Below are positions 17,451 to 26,730 of a stretch of DNA of 64,000 bases, in pieces. Positions within the stretch are counted from its first letter, which is position 1; every line of letters starts with the position of its first letter. The DNA is taken from positions 1 through 64,000 of the forward strand of contig JAFYOP010000010.1 of NCBI GenBank assembly GCA_017547885.1. Direction: 5' to 3'. The notes beneath the pieces were generated by a model. The model did no database searches. It saw nothing but the letters and a program-made list of their open reading frames with translations, and was not told where the DNA came from. The stretch is from Clostridia bacterium. Its GTDB lineage: Bacteria; Bacillota; Clostridia; Christensenellales; CAG-138. The position numbers were made by a program, and so were the translations under genes.

Positions 17451-17987
17451 TTATCTCCGGCCTTTGCCGGAAAGAGCGAGCCCTGCTATTGAGGCGGCCA
17501 GCAACAGACATACAAATATTACCATGGGCCAATTCAGCGAAGCCGAGGATATGTATATGGAGGTTGGTCCGTCTGCCCCGCCTATAACACCCACTGATGC
17601 AGCGTCAACTCTTAAAGAAATACCCGCCAGAGCAGGAACGATGGCATAAAAGAGAAGACAAACGCACAGCACGCACAGCGCTGCGGATATCCACCTTAGC
17701 GCCCTGCGGTTCCGCTCATTGCGGCGGGCAAGGGAAGCGTTTTCCCTTTCCAGCTTTTCTGCAAGGTCTGCCATGCTTTCGCTCGGGTCAGATATTTCAT
17801 CGCCAAGCAGCAGGGAGGGGGCAACACCAAGGCAGGCGGAAAGCTTTATCAGCATATCCGCATCCGGCACGGACAGGCCCTGTTCCCATTTTGACAGGGT
17901 TTGGCGCACTATATTCAGCTCATTTGCAAGTTCTTCCTGGGAAAGTCCCTTTGCATTGCGAAGATTCTTTATGTTTTCATTAAGCAT
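17451..17987 (-). CDS. XRE-type HTH regulator with membrane tail carrying a Na+-pump-like motif
   Basis: 178 aa. Residues 6-60 are a Cro/C1-type helix-turn-helix (GLSQEELANELNIVRQTLSKWE). A short charged helix at 70-95 is followed by a membrane helix at about 98-121, then a loop of about 30 residues and a second helix at about 153-173. The loop holds VIGGADGPTSIYIS (135-148), which is nearly identical to IIGAADGPTSIYVA in the sodium-pump beta subunit encoded at 33680-34795. In that family the aspartate is a sodium-binding residue (D203 in Klebsiella OadB). A membrane-bound regulator with this motif is unusual. The DNA target and ligand are unknown. GGAGG precedes the ATG. Confidence 0.85.
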   Translation of the reverse strand: MLNENIKNLRNAKGLSQEELANELNIVRQTLSKWEQGLSVPDADMLIKLSACLGVAPSLLLGDEISDPSESMADLAEKLERENASLARRNERNRRALRWISAALCVLCVCLLFYAIVPALAGISLRVDAASVGVIGGADGPTSIYISSASLNWPMVIFVCLLLAASIAGLALSGKGRR

Positions 17988-18013
17988 ATCCGCATCCTCC
18001 TTTTGACGGGATT

Positions 18014-18043
18014 ATGATACCAACAAGGGGGGGATTTGCGCAA
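18014..18043 (-). promoter_or_regulatory. Candidate promoter of the XRE regulator
   Basis: On the minus strand: TTGCGC (18038-18043), 18-base spacer, TATCAT (18014-18019). Confidence 0.45.
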
Positions 18044-18064
18044 GCAACGGTAATTAACACAGAG

Positions 18065-18095
18065 AAAAAGAGCCGTACTTTTTGTGTGCGGCTCT
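18065..18095 (-). terminator. Terminator of ileS
   Basis: On the minus strand: AGAGCCG / CGGCTCT stem with a 13-base loop, then TTTTTCTCT, just after the ileS stop. Confidence 0.85.
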
Positions 18096-18112
18096 CTTTA
18101 GCGGTGCTTGGT

Positions 18113-21100
18113 TTATTTCTTTTCCACGCTCAGGGTAACGGTCTCGCCGTTGATATCCCATTCCTTGGTGTAGCCTGCGGTGCCCTTCGCAACGGAATCC
18201 GCAAGGGTATCGGCAGCGATCTCCTCGCCGTACTTGGCGAAGATCTCCTCGATGCGTGCGCTGCCTTCGTGATACAGGGCGATGTGATCGGTCACCTCAA
18301 AGGCGGCTTCCTTACGCATGGTCTGTACCTTGGATACGATCTCGCGGACGAAGCCCTCGTCGATGAGCTCGGGGGTCAGGTTGGTGTCCAGAACTACGGA
18401 CAGGTCGTGCTCGGTTACTGCAACGAAGCCTGCGCTCTGCTCGGTGGATACCAGTACATCCTCACGGCTCAGCAGAACCTGAGTGCCTTCCAGCTCGAAC
18501 TTGTAGTTTTCGCCTGCGTTGTGGGCGGCCACCACCGCGTTGCCGATGCCTTCGCCTGCAAGGTATGCGTTGATCTTGGGCAGTATCTTGCCGTAGCGGG
18601 GTCCGAGGGTCTTGAGCTGGGGCTTTACCCTGTAGGTGATGAAGGAGGAAGCGTCGTCTACGAACTCTACCTTCTTCACGTTCAGCTCGTCGGCAATGAT
18701 GGAAACATACATATCGGGGAGCTTGCCGCCCTGTACGTACATGGTGCCGATGGGCTGGCGGTTCTTGATGTTGGCGGAGTTACGGGCGGAGCGGCCCAGC
18801 ACTACGATGTCAAGAACGGCTGCCATGTTGGCTTCCAGCTCGGGATTGATGAAGGATGCGTCGGCCTTGGGCCAGTCGCAAAGGTGTACGCTTTCGGGAG
18901 CGTTCTTATCCACGGTGCGTACCATGTTCTGATACATCTCCTCAGCCATGAAGGGGATGAAGGGAGCGGAGATGAGGGTCATGGTGTTCAGCACGGTGTA
19001 GAGGGTCATGTATGCCGCTTCCTTATCGGCGGTCATATCCTTGCCCCAGTAGCGCTCGCGGCAGCGGCGTACATACCAGTTGGAAAGGTCGTCCATGAAC
19101 AGCTGCATCTCGCGGCCGGCTTCGGTCATCTTCAGCTCGTCAAGATAGCCCTCGACCTTGCCCACCAGGGTGTTCAGGCGGGAAAGTACCCACAGATCCA
19201 TGGGGGAGAGATTTTCACGAACCAGCTTGTGCTGAGTGGGATCGAACCCATCAATGTCAGCATACAGCACATAGAAGGCGTAGGTATTCCAGAAGGTACC
19301 CATGAACTTGCGCTGGGACTCGGAAACGGCTTCTTCGGAGAAGCGGTTGGGCAGCCAGGGCATGGAGGAGGTATAGAAATACCAGCGTACAGCGTCTGCG
19401 CCCTGCTTATCCAGCAGTACCCAGGGGTCTACAACGTTGCCGATGTGCTTGCTCATCTTGCGGCCTTCCTTATCCTGAACGTGGCCAAGCACGATGCAGT
19501 TGAGGAAGGAAGGTGAATCAAAGAGGCATACGGCGATGGCGGAAAGGGTGTAGAACCAGCCGCGGGTCTGGTCGATTGCCTCGCTGATGAAGTTGGCGGG
19601 GTAACGACGTTCAAACTCTTCCTTGTTTTCAAACGGATAGTGCCACTGGGCAAAGGGCATTGCGCCGGAATCGAACCAGCAGTCAATAACAACGGGCTCA
19701 CGGCGCATGGTGCCGCCGCATTCGCATTCCCAGGTGATGGGGTCGAGGTAAGGCTTGTGCAGCTCTACATCGGTGCCGCAGCCGGACATTTCGTCCAGCT
19801 CCTTGCGGCTGCCGATAACGTGTACCTTGCCGCACTTGTCGCACATCCATACAGGAAGGGGAGTGCCCCAGTAACGCTCGCGGGAGAGACCCCAGTCGAT
19901 TACGTTTTCAAGGAAGTTGCCCATACGGCCTTCCTTTATGTTTTCGGGCAGCCAGTTGATGCGGCGATTGTAGTCGATCAGCTTATCGCGAAGCTGGGAC
20001 ATGGCGATGAACCAGGAAGCCCTTGCGTAGTAGATGAGGGGAGTGTCGCAGCGCCAGCAGAAGGGATAGCTGTGCTCGAACTTGGGAGCGGCAAACAGCA
20101 GACCTTCCTTTTCAAGGTCCATCAGTATGGGCAGGTCAGCCTGCTTTACGAAGGTGCCGTCCCAGGGGGTGCCGCCGCACATTTCGCCCTTGGTATCTAC
20201 CATCTGAACGAAGGGCAGGTTGTAGCGCTTGCATACGCGATAGTCGTCTTCACCGAAGGCGGAGGCGCAGTGTACGATACCGGTACCGTCGGTGGTGGTT
20301 ACGTAATCGTCGCACATTACGAAGAAAGCGTCCTTGCCGCCTGCGGCCTTAAAGGTGCATTCAAACAGGGGCTTATAGTGCTTGTATTCAAGCTCCTTAC
20401 CGGTAACTTCCTTTACGATCTCAACTTCGTGGCCTTCGAGAACGGCGGATACCAGATCCTTGGCGAGAATCAGGGTCTCTTTGTTGTCGACCTTGGCATA
20501 TACGTATACAACGCTGGGGTTTACGCACAGCGCCACGTTGCTGGCCAGGGTCCAGGGGGTGGTGGTCCATGCCAGGAAGTAGGTGTTTTCCTCATCGGGC
20601 ACGATGAAGCGGACGGTGGCGGAGGTTTCCTTTACGTCCTTATAGCCCTGAGCTACCTCGTGGGAGGAGAGGGCGGTACCGCAGCGGGGGCAGTAGGGAA
20701 CTATCTTGTGGCCCTTGTAGAGCAGGCCCTTTTCGTGGATAGTCTTCAGTGCCCACCATTCGGATTCGATATAGTCATCCTTGTAGGTGATGTAGGGGTC
20801 ATCCATGTCAGCCCAGAAGCCCATGCGGTCGGACATTACTTCCCACTCGCTCTTGTACTTCCAAACGGACTCCTTGCACTTATCGATGAAGGGGATAACG
20901 CCGTATTCTTCGATCTGTTCCTTGCCGTCAAGGCCCAGCTGCTTTTCAACTTCCAGCTCTACGGGCAGGCCGTGGGTATCCCAGCCGGCCTTGCGCAGTA
21001 CGTCATAGCCCTGCATGGTCTTGTAGCGGGGTATGATGTCCTTCATGGCGCGGGTCAGCACGTGGCCGATATGAGGCTTGCCGTTTGCGGTTGGGGGGCC

Positions 21101-21235
21101 GTCGTAGAAGGTATAGGCGGGGGCGCCTTTACGCAGCTCTACGCTCTTTTCAAAGATGCGGTTCTGTTTCCAGAATTCCAGCGTCTCTTTTTCACGGGAT
21201 ACGAAATCCAGTGAAGTGGGAACCTTTTTGTACAT
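18113..21235 (-). CDS. ileS: Isoleucyl-tRNA synthetase (type 2 family)
   Basis: 1040 aa. Class I synthetase: HIGH motif as GKPHIGHVL near residue 54, and KMSKH (in GRKMSKHIGN). The editing domain carries TTTPWTLASNVAL. Length and the KMSKH variant fit the type-2 IleRS family (often mupirocin tolerant), not the shorter type 1 with a C-terminal zinc site. It charges tRNA-Ile. The start has AAGGAGAATC upstream. Expression is under a T-box leader at 21299-21560 that senses uncharged tRNA-Ile. Mupirocin tolerance is a family inference only. Confidence 0.97.
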   Translation of the reverse strand: MYKKVPTSLDFVSREKETLEFWKQNRIFEKSVELRKGAPAYTFYDGPPTANGKPHIGHVLTRAMKDIIPRYKTMQGYDVLRKAGWDTHGLPVELEVEKQLGLDGKEQIEEYGVIPFIDKCKESVWKYKSEWEVMSDRMGFWADMDDPYITYKDDYIESEWWALKTIHEKGLLYKGHKIVPYCPRCGTALSSHEVAQGYKDVKETSATVRFIVPDEENTYFLAWTTTPWTLASNVALCVNPSVVYVYAKVDNKETLILAKDLVSAVLEGHEVEIVKEVTGKELEYKHYKPLFECTFKAAGGKDAFFVMCDDYVTTTDGTGIVHCASAFGEDDYRVCKRYNLPFVQMVDTKGEMCGGTPWDGTFVKQADLPILMDLEKEGLLFAAPKFEHSYPFCWRCDTPLIYYARASWFIAMSQLRDKLIDYNRRINWLPENIKEGRMGNFLENVIDWGLSRERYWGTPLPVWMCDKCGKVHVIGSRKELDEMSGCGTDVELHKPYLDPITWECECGGTMRREPVVIDCWFDSGAMPFAQWHYPFENKEEFERRYPANFISEAIDQTRGWFYTLSAIAVCLFDSPSFLNCIVLGHVQDKEGRKMSKHIGNVVDPWVLLDKQGADAVRWYFYTSSMPWLPNRFSEEAVSESQRKFMGTFWNTYAFYVLYADIDGFDPTQHKLVRENLSPMDLWVLSRLNTLVGKVEGYLDELKMTEAGREMQLFMDDLSNWYVRRCRERYWGKDMTADKEAAYMTLYTVLNTMTLISAPFIPFMAEEMYQNMVRTVDKNAPESVHLCDWPKADASFINPELEANMAAVLDIVVLGRSARNSANIKNRQPIGTMYVQGGKLPDMYVSIIADELNVKKVEFVDDASSFITYRVKPQLKTLGPRYGKILPKINAYLAGEGIGNAVVAAHNAGENYKFELEGTQVLLSREDVLVSTEQSAGFVAVTEHDLSVVLDTNLTPELIDEGFVREIVSKVQTMRKEAAFEVTDHIALYHEGSARIEEIFAKYGEEIAADTLADSVAKGTAGYTKEWDINGETVTLSVEKK

Positions 21236-21759
21236 TCCTGATTCTCCTTGTGATGTTATGAATATTTTAAAGGTTTTTTCCGTCGCAAATAATTAAAAAT
21301 GCGCCCCGAAAATATCGGGACGCATGGAATGCGCGGTACCACCCGAGTTGGCGCAGAAAAGCCGCGCCCTCTCAATATGCCCCTGTAACGGTGGGCCTCC
21401 GGCCTTGGCTATGATTGCTTTCACCAAAGCGCTCCCGGGGGATGCGTATGGGCGGACATTGCCGCGGCTCTCTCACCGAAAACGAGCCGCTCTCTTGGGC
21501 ATCCAAACCACCGTGTGTCCCGGTCGTAGGTTTAATTATTGGAGTTTTTCAAGCGAAAAACCAATCAACCAATATTATATTATTGCTAAAGCCGTTTGTA
21601 AACCCTATTTTGTCCTTATTTCATCTTTAAAGTCACGGTTTTTTCACTTAATTTTGATTATTTAAGGTATGAATGGATAAGTTTTTGTGTTAATATGATG
21701 GGGATAGTTTTAACTCGCAAGTGGTATGCTTAGTTTAGGCATACCGGGGAGGTAATGAA
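21236..21759. other. Divergent control region between ileS and ftsH
   Basis: Beyond the T-box (21299-21560) this contains the AT-rich ileS promoter area at about 21560-21640 and the ftsH leader. Just before the ftsH ribosome site is a stem GGTATGC (21723-21729) / GCATACC (21739-21745). No gene lies in it. Confidence 0.6.
21299..21560 (-). promoter_or_regulatory. T-box leader of ileS
   Basis: On the minus strand, the invariant T-box element GGGTGGTACCGCG appears (its complement includes CGGTACCA at 21334-21341), followed by a terminator stem ATGCGTCCCGA / TCGGGGCGCAT (21299-21325) with a T-rich end. Upstream lies stem I with the AAGAGAGCGG distal region. A plausible AUC specifier lies at 21441-21443 beside a CCGGG-closing helix. 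T-boxes read through when the cognate tRNA is uncharged; this matches ileS directly downstream. Confidence 0.92.
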
Positions 21760-23817
21760 TTGAAGAGAAAAAGACTTTCCACACCTTTGGTGTATCTGAT
21801 ACTGATGGGCATAATTATAATGCTGGTATCCGGCTTTGACCTTAGCGGTGAACAGGCGGAAGGCATTGCCTATTCAGAGTTTATTGCGGCGGTACGCGAA
21901 GGCAAGGTAGCCGCAGCCGAGGTCACTGAGTTGGATCTGGTGGGCATATATACCGACAGCGAAACCGACCCTGCCCTCTTTCCTGAGGAGGCGGACTTCT
22001 ATACAAATATCCCATCCCTTGAGATATTCACAAACGACATGCGTACGGTTACCGCAGAGCTTATCGGCAAGGACGCGGAGCAGGTTACCCAGGCAGACTA
22101 TACCTACAGTCTGGTGATCAATCAGCCCCCCAAGCCGGGTATCTTTGCCACCATACTGCCCTATCTGCTGCTGTTCGGCGGCATGGCCCTGTTCTACATC
22201 TTTATGATGCGCGCCCAGGGCGGCGGCAATAACGTAATGAACTTTGGCAAGAGCCGTGCCCGTACCAACATGGACGGCCAGACCAAGGTGACCTTTGCGG
22301 ACGTTGCAGGCGCAGATGAGGAAAAGGAAGAACTGCGCGAAGTAGTAGAGTTTATGCGCTCTCCCAAGCGCTTTACACAGATGGGCGCCCGCATACCCAA
22401 GGGCTGCCTGCTGGTGGGCCCTCCGGGCACAGGTAAGACACTCCTTGCAAAGGCTGTTGCCGGCGAAGCGGGCGTACCCTTCTTCTCCATTTCCGGTTCA
22501 GACTTTGTTGAGATGTTTGTAGGCGTGGGCGCAAGCCGTGTACGTGACCTGTTCACCAACGCAAAGAAGTTTGCCCCCGCAGTTATATTTATCGACGAGA
22601 TCGACGCCGTGGGCCGCCAGAGAGGCGCAGGTCTCGGCGGCGGACACGATGAGCGCGAGCAGACCCTTAACCAGCTGCTGGTGGAGATGGACGGCTTTGC
22701 GGTAAACGAGGGCATAATAGTCCTTGCCGCCACCAACCGCCCCGACATACTTGACCCCGCTCTGCTGCGTCCCGGACGCTTTGACAGGCAGATAACCGTT
22801 GGCTATCCCGACGTTAAGGGCCGCGAGGCTATCCTTAAGGTCCACGCCAAGGGCAAGCCCCTTGCGGAGGATGTTGACCTTGAGGTGCTTGCAAAGCGCA
22901 CCAGCGGCATGACCGGCGCAGACCTTGAAAACGTGCTGAACGAGGCCGCAATACTTGCCGCCCGCTTCAAGAAAAAGCAAATCACCATGGTGGAGCTTGA
23001 GGAAGCCATTACCCGCACTGTGGTAGGCCCCGAAAAGCGCAGCCGCGTTGTAACCGAGGAAGATAAAAAGATCACCGCTTACCACGAGGCGGGTCATGCC
23101 ATAGTGGCCTATCGCATGGAGCACTGTGACCCCGTTCATGAGGTATCCATAATACCCAGAGGTCAGGCGGCGGGCTATACCATGACAATGCCCGATAATG
23201 ACGATTCCCACATCTCCAGAGGAAAGCTGCTGGATCAGATCGCCATGAGCATGGGCGGCCGCGTGGCCGAGAGCATTGCATTGGATGATATCTGCACAGG
23301 CGCAATTGGCGACCTGAAGCACGCAAGCGACCTTGCAAGGCGCATGGTAATAGAGTTCGGTATGAGCGACGAGATAGGCCCCGTATTCCTGGGAGGCGAC
23401 GCAGAGGTATTCATCGCCAAGGACTGGGGACATCAGCGCAACTATTCCGAAGAGGTTGCCGCCAAGGTGGATAAGGAGATACGCCGCATACTGGAAGAGC
23501 AGTTCCAGAGGGCTAAGGAAGTGCTGATAGAAGAGCGTGAGGCTCTGGACCGTGTGGTCAAGTACCTTATCGAATACGAGCGCATCACCGGCGAAGAATT
23601 CGAAAAGATATTCCTCAACCAGCCCGTTGAGCTTAAGACCTACAAGGAAAAGAAGGCAGAGCTGGAAAAGCCTGATCAGGAAGTACTGGATGCTGAGCAG
23701 GCAGAGGCGGAGATGGAAATCGATGCTGACGATAAAAACGACGGCTTCTATCATCCCGGCAGTGTATTGCCCGATATCCCACAGGCAGAGCCTGACCCCG
23801 AGGAAGAGGAAAACTAA
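21760..23817 (+). CDS. ftsH: ATP-dependent zinc metalloprotease FtsH
   Basis: 685 aa with a TTG start (GGGGAGG 8 bases upstream; the nearby ATG runs into a stop). Helix 1 at about 11-27, a periplasm-facing domain, helix 2 at about 125-147. AAA+ core: Walker A GPPGTGKT (about 225), Walker [15 protein letters not shown] region [19 protein letters not shown]. Zinc protease motif HEAGH (about 448), with the third ligand in [12 protein letters not shown] region. It degrades membrane and regulatory proteins. Acidic C-terminal tail. Confidence 0.97.
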   Translation: MKRKRLSTPLVYLILMGIIIMLVSGFDLSGEQAEGIAYSEFIAAVREGKVAAAEVTELDLVGIYTDSETDPALFPEEADFYTNIPSLEIFTNDMRTVTAELIGKDAEQVTQADYTYSLVINQPPKPGIFATILPYLLLFGGMALFYIFMMRAQGGGNNVMNFGKSRARTNMDGQTKVTFADVAGADEEKEELREVVEFMRSPKRFTQMGARIPKGCLLVGPPGTGKTLLAKAVAGEAGVPFFSISGSDFVEMFVGVGASRVRDLFTNAKKFAPAVIFIDEIDAVGRQRGAGLGGGHDEREQTLNQLLVEMDGFAVNEGIIVLAATNRPDILDPALLRPGRFDRQITVGYPDVKGREAILKVHAKGKPLAEDVDLEVLAKRTSGMTGADLENVLNEAAILAARFKKKQITMVELEEAITRTVVGPEKRSRVVTEEDKKITAYHEAGHAIVAYRMEHCDPVHEVSIIPRGQAAGYTMTMPDNDDSHISRGKLLDQIAMSMGGRVAESIALDDICTGAIGDLKHASDLARRMVIEFGMSDEIGPVFLGGDAEVFIAKDWGHQRNYSEEVAAKVDKEIRRILEEQFQRAKEVLIEEREALDRVVKYLIEYERITGEEFEKIFLNQPVELKTYKEKKAELEKPDQEVLDAEQAEAEMEIDADDKNDGFYHPGSVLPDIPQAEPDPEEEEN

Positions 23818-23873
23818 ACAAACACGCCATGGGCGGGGCAAAATGCCCCGCCTGTTTAAATTAGGAGAAAGCT

Positions 23874-24689
23874 ATGAAACCCTTTGACCTGCACATACAT
23901 TCTCATATGTCGGACGGGACCTTTGCTCCCAATGAGCTGCCTTCCATGGCGATGGAAAAGGGCGTAGAGCTTATGGCCCTTACGGATCATGACACAGCCG
24001 CAGGCTGCAAGGAAGCTGTGGATGCCGGTGCCGGGACAGGGGTGAAGGTGATATGCGGAATGGAGATAGATGCAGAGTTTCCATCGGAACTTCATATACT
24101 TGCCCTTGGAATAGACCCGGAACACCCGGATATACTGCGCTATGAGCAGTGGAGAAAGGGAGAACGGGAGGACAGGAACGGCAGGATACTTGCAAAGCTG
24201 AAGTCCATGGGTATAGATGCCGAGCCGTTTATGGAGCACAGCAAGGGAAACGATACAAGACTGCATATAGCAAAGGCGCTGGTGACAGGGGGATGGGCGG
24301 TATCTCTGAAGGATGCCTTTGATCGCTATATAGGCAGCGGGGCCCCCGCATACCAGCCCAGCAAGCGCATCTCAAAGAGGGATGCTGTGGAACTTGCAAG
24401 ATCCGCAGGCGGAGTTGCTGTGCTGGCTCATCCCTGCAAGCTCAAAGCTGACCCCTATAGCCTTGTGCGTGAGCTTGCAGACTATGGCCTGTGGGGAATA
24501 GAGGCATTCTATCCCATATCCACCGAGGGACAGCGTAAAATGTTTCTGTCCATTGCGGGACAGTATGGCCTTATACCCACCTGCGGCAGCGATTTTCACG
24601 GCAAAAACAGGGAGGTTTTCATAGGCGATGCTTATTATGGTGCAGAGGAACTCAGACCGGCGTATGAGTACTTTTTGGCCTGTCCTTAA
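23874..24689 (+). CDS. PHP-domain phosphoesterase (YciV/RNase AM-like)
   Basis: 271 aa. PHP metal-site motifs in order: DLHIHSHMSDG (residues 5-15), ALTDHDT (35-41), CGMEIDAE (about 60), HILALG, VLAHPCKL and GSDFHG (about 238). The layout with an inserted helical region matches TrpH/YciV-type enzymes that remove nucleotides from short RNA or hydrolyse 3',5'-bisphosphonucleosides. The exact substrate is not determined. Ribosome site AGGAGAAAG. It lies 57 bp after ftsH, with GGCGGGGC / GCCCCGCC in between acting as a possible terminator, so it may have its own transcript. Confidence 0.88.
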   Translation: MKPFDLHIHSHMSDGTFAPNELPSMAMEKGVELMALTDHDTAAGCKEAVDAGAGTGVKVICGMEIDAEFPSELHILALGIDPEHPDILRYEQWRKGEREDRNGRILAKLKSMGIDAEPFMEHSKGNDTRLHIAKALVTGGWAVSLKDAFDRYIGSGAPAYQPSKRISKRDAVELARSAGGVAVLAHPCKLKADPYSLVRELADYGLWGIEAFYPISTEGQRKMFLSIAGQYGLIPTCGSDFHGKNREVFIGDAYYGAEELRPAYEYFLACP

Positions 24690-24858
24690 CGGCTATAACT
24701 TTTTGATATGAAGGATTTGCTGCAAAATATGTAAACTTGTGTTGTGCCTATGAGGCACACACAATACACCCCCCTTTTACAGCTATGGCAGAGGCTTTTA
24801 AAATAAGGACAACTTATGACATGTGAAGGAGTTCCTTCGTATATCTTTTGTCCTTTCG

Positions 24859-24887
24859 TTGATTATGGTGGGGTAATTTGTTATAAT
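24859..24887 (+). promoter_or_regulatory. Sigma-A promoter of prs
   Basis: TTGATT (24859-24864), exactly 17 bases, perfect TATAAT (24882-24887), with the ATG 34 bases later. The region 24690-24858 contains only a TGTGCC/GGCACA hairpin and a GAAGGA/TCCTTC repeat. Confidence 0.8.
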
Positions 24888-24920
24888 ACAATCGACAAAT
24901 ATAAGGGGGATTTTGTACTT

Positions 24921-25949
24921 ATGTCCGAAGGAATAATCAAGATTTTTGCAGGCAGCGCCAGCAAGGAATTTGCCAGCCAGATGTGTGAATATCTGGGCAG
25001 CCCCATGGGCGATTGCACCACTTTGGTATTTTCCGAAGGAAACACATTCGTACGTATCAACGAGAGTATCCGCGACAAGGACGTATATTTCGTTCAGACT
25101 CTGGGTCTGGATCCTAACAATGAATTTGCAGAGCTGCTGTTCTTCCTGGATGCCTTCAAGCGCGCCAGTGCCAACAGCGTTACCGCTATAATACCTTACT
25201 TCAGCTACGCCAAGGGCGATAAGAAGGACGAGCCCCGCGTATCCATCCGCGGCCGCGTATGCGCAGAGTGCATAGAGCTTGCAGGCGCAGACCGCGTAGT
25301 TACCATGGACCTTCACGCTGCTCAGGTACAGGGCTTCTTCAAGAAGCCTGTTGACCATCTCTATGCTCAGGAGCTGCTTTGCGCCTATGCAAGGTATCTT
25401 GGTATAGTAAACGATGATCTGGTAGTTGTATCCCCCGACGCCGGCAGCGCCAAGCGTGCCCGTTCCATGGCCAACGAACTGGGCTGCGCTGTAGCCATCG
25501 GCGACAAGATGCGCTCCGGTCACGATGAGAACGCCAAGGTCCTTGAGATAATCGGCGATGTAAAGGGCAAGAACTGCATCGTGGTGGATGACTTTACCAT
25601 CTCCGGCGGTACCCTGGTAGACGTTGCTCACGGCCTTAAGGATAAGGGCGCAAACGACATTTACGCTTTCCTTTCCCACGTTGTTCTCCAGGAAAAGGGC
25701 GTAAAGAAGATCGAAGAAAGCCCCATTAAGCTGCTGGTATCAACCGATACCGTAAACTGCCCCGCTGTAAAGGACAGCAGCAAGATAAAGATACTTTCCG
25801 CCGCTCCCATGTTTGCAGAGGCTGTGCGTCATATCCACGACCGCACCCCCATGAGCAATCTGTTTGATAATCCCAGCCAGCGTATGCTTACCATGAGCTT
25901 TGCCAGCCAGATGTCTCTGGATGACATGATGAAGATGAACAAAAAATAA
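24921..25949 (+). CDS. prs: Ribose-phosphate pyrophosphokinase (divergent)
   Basis: 342 aa from the ATG at 24921 (AAGGGGGA upstream; the -10 box at 24882 rules out the more upstream in-frame ATG). It makes PRPP from ribose-5-phosphate and ATP for nucleotide, His and Trp synthesis. Seen: DLHAAQVQGFF, PVDHLYAQ, VSPDAGSAKRA, and the PRPP loop CIVVDDFTISGGTL. Two arginines of the usual ATP loop YARQDRK are lysine/changed here (YAKGDKK), and the usual IDTAG part of the PRPP loop is TISGG. The protein therefore belongs to a divergent branch. Upstream PHP phosphoesterase has no obvious link. Confidence 0.92.
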   Translation: MSEGIIKIFAGSASKEFASQMCEYLGSPMGDCTTLVFSEGNTFVRINESIRDKDVYFVQTLGLDPNNEFAELLFFLDAFKRASANSVTAIIPYFSYAKGDKKDEPRVSIRGRVCAECIELAGADRVVTMDLHAAQVQGFFKKPVDHLYAQELLCAYARYLGIVNDDLVVVSPDAGSAKRARSMANELGCAVAIGDKMRSGHDENAKVLEIIGDVKGKNCIVVDDFTISGGTLVDVAHGLKDKGANDIYAFLSHVVLQEKGVKKIEESPIKLLVSTDTVNCPAVKDSSKIKILSAAPMFAEAVRHIHDRTPMSNLFDNPSQRMLTMSFASQMSLDDMMKMNKK

Positions 25950-25966
25950 TCAAAGCAATATTTACC

Positions 25967-25997
25967 GCGCCGCACATAGCTGCGGCGCGATTTTTAT
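25967..25997 (+). terminator. Terminator of prs
   Basis: 9-bp stem CGCGCCGCA / TGCGGCGCG with a 6-base loop, then ATTTTTAT. Confidence 0.93.
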
Positions 25998-26021
25998 ACC
26001 ATGCATAAAGAGGAAAAAACT

Positions 26022-26684
26022 ATGACCTTTTCAGAGGCTCTGGATATCCGGCCGGGAATAACCGCATTGATAGGCGGAGGAGGGAAGACAACCCTTATGA
26101 TGACCCTTGCCGGGGAGCTTAAGGAACGCGGCAGCGTTATAATATGTACTACCACCCGCATATACCCTCCCAAGGATATGGAGGTTCTATTGAATGCGGA
26201 TAAAGATGGTATAGCCGAGGCGCTGAGGCTGTACGGTGCAGTATGCGTGGGTGAGATGTGCGGCGAAAAGCTGGGTCCCCCGAATATGGGCGTATTGGAG
26301 CTTGCCTGCCTTGCGGACTATGTGATAGCTGAGGCGGACGGGGCAAAGGGATTGCCGCTGAAGGCACACGCCGGCCATGAGCCTGTGATACCTGACAGGG
26401 CAAGGGTAATATACACAATAGGCGCGGATGGCATAGGCAAGACCATAGCGGAGGCCGCCCACAGGCCGGAATTATATGCCGGCAGGCTGAATACGGATAC
26501 CGGCCATATCATTACCACAGAGGATGCGGCAAAGATGGTGGACTATGGAGATACGGTGCTGTTCAATAAGGCAGAGAGCAAAGGGGATATTCAAAACGGC
26601 AAAAGATTTGCGGAATATTTTGGAGGTACCACCGTAATAGCATCCCTGAAAGATTTGCAGATAAAAGAAATAATACGTAAATAA
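26022..26684 (+). CDS. yqeC: YqeC, selenium-dependent molybdenum hydroxylase accessory protein
   Basis: 220 aa from the ATG at 26022 (AGAGGA upstream); an ATG at 26001 is possible but has no ribosome site. P-loop ALIGGGGKTTLMMTLA, then CTTTRIYPPKD, VIAEADGAKGLPLKAHAGHEPVIP and VLFNKAES. This matches YqeC, a GTPase-like protein that occurs with selenium-dependent molybdenum hydroxylases and is thought to help insert or mature the selenium/molybdenum centre. The expected client, Xdh, is encoded at 42514-45087 in this same window. Own terminator downstream. Confidence 0.88.
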   Translation: MTFSEALDIRPGITALIGGGGKTTLMMTLAGELKERGSVIICTTTRIYPPKDMEVLLNADKDGIAEALRLYGAVCVGEMCGEKLGPPNMGVLELACLADYVIAEADGAKGLPLKAHAGHEPVIPDRARVIYTIGADGIGKTIAEAAHRPELYAGRLNTDTGHIITTEDAAKMVDYGDTVLFNKAESKGDIQNGKRFAEYFGGTTVIASLKDLQIKEIIRK

Positions 26685-26687
26685 CCA

Positions 26688-26716
26688 AAGGCACGGCCAG
26701 CAAAGGCCGTGCTTTT
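26688..26716. terminator. Convergent terminator between yqeC and the PHP gene
   Basis: Stem GCACGGCC (26691-26698) / GGCCGTGC (26705-26712) with flanking A and T runs, between two converging genes. Confidence 0.88.
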
Positions 26717-26730
26717 GGAATAGTGATGTT

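Noticed and set aside
18014-21214. Two long + frames opposite ileS.
   Set aside because: Shadow of codon bias; ileS is intact with its T-box and motifs on the minus strand.
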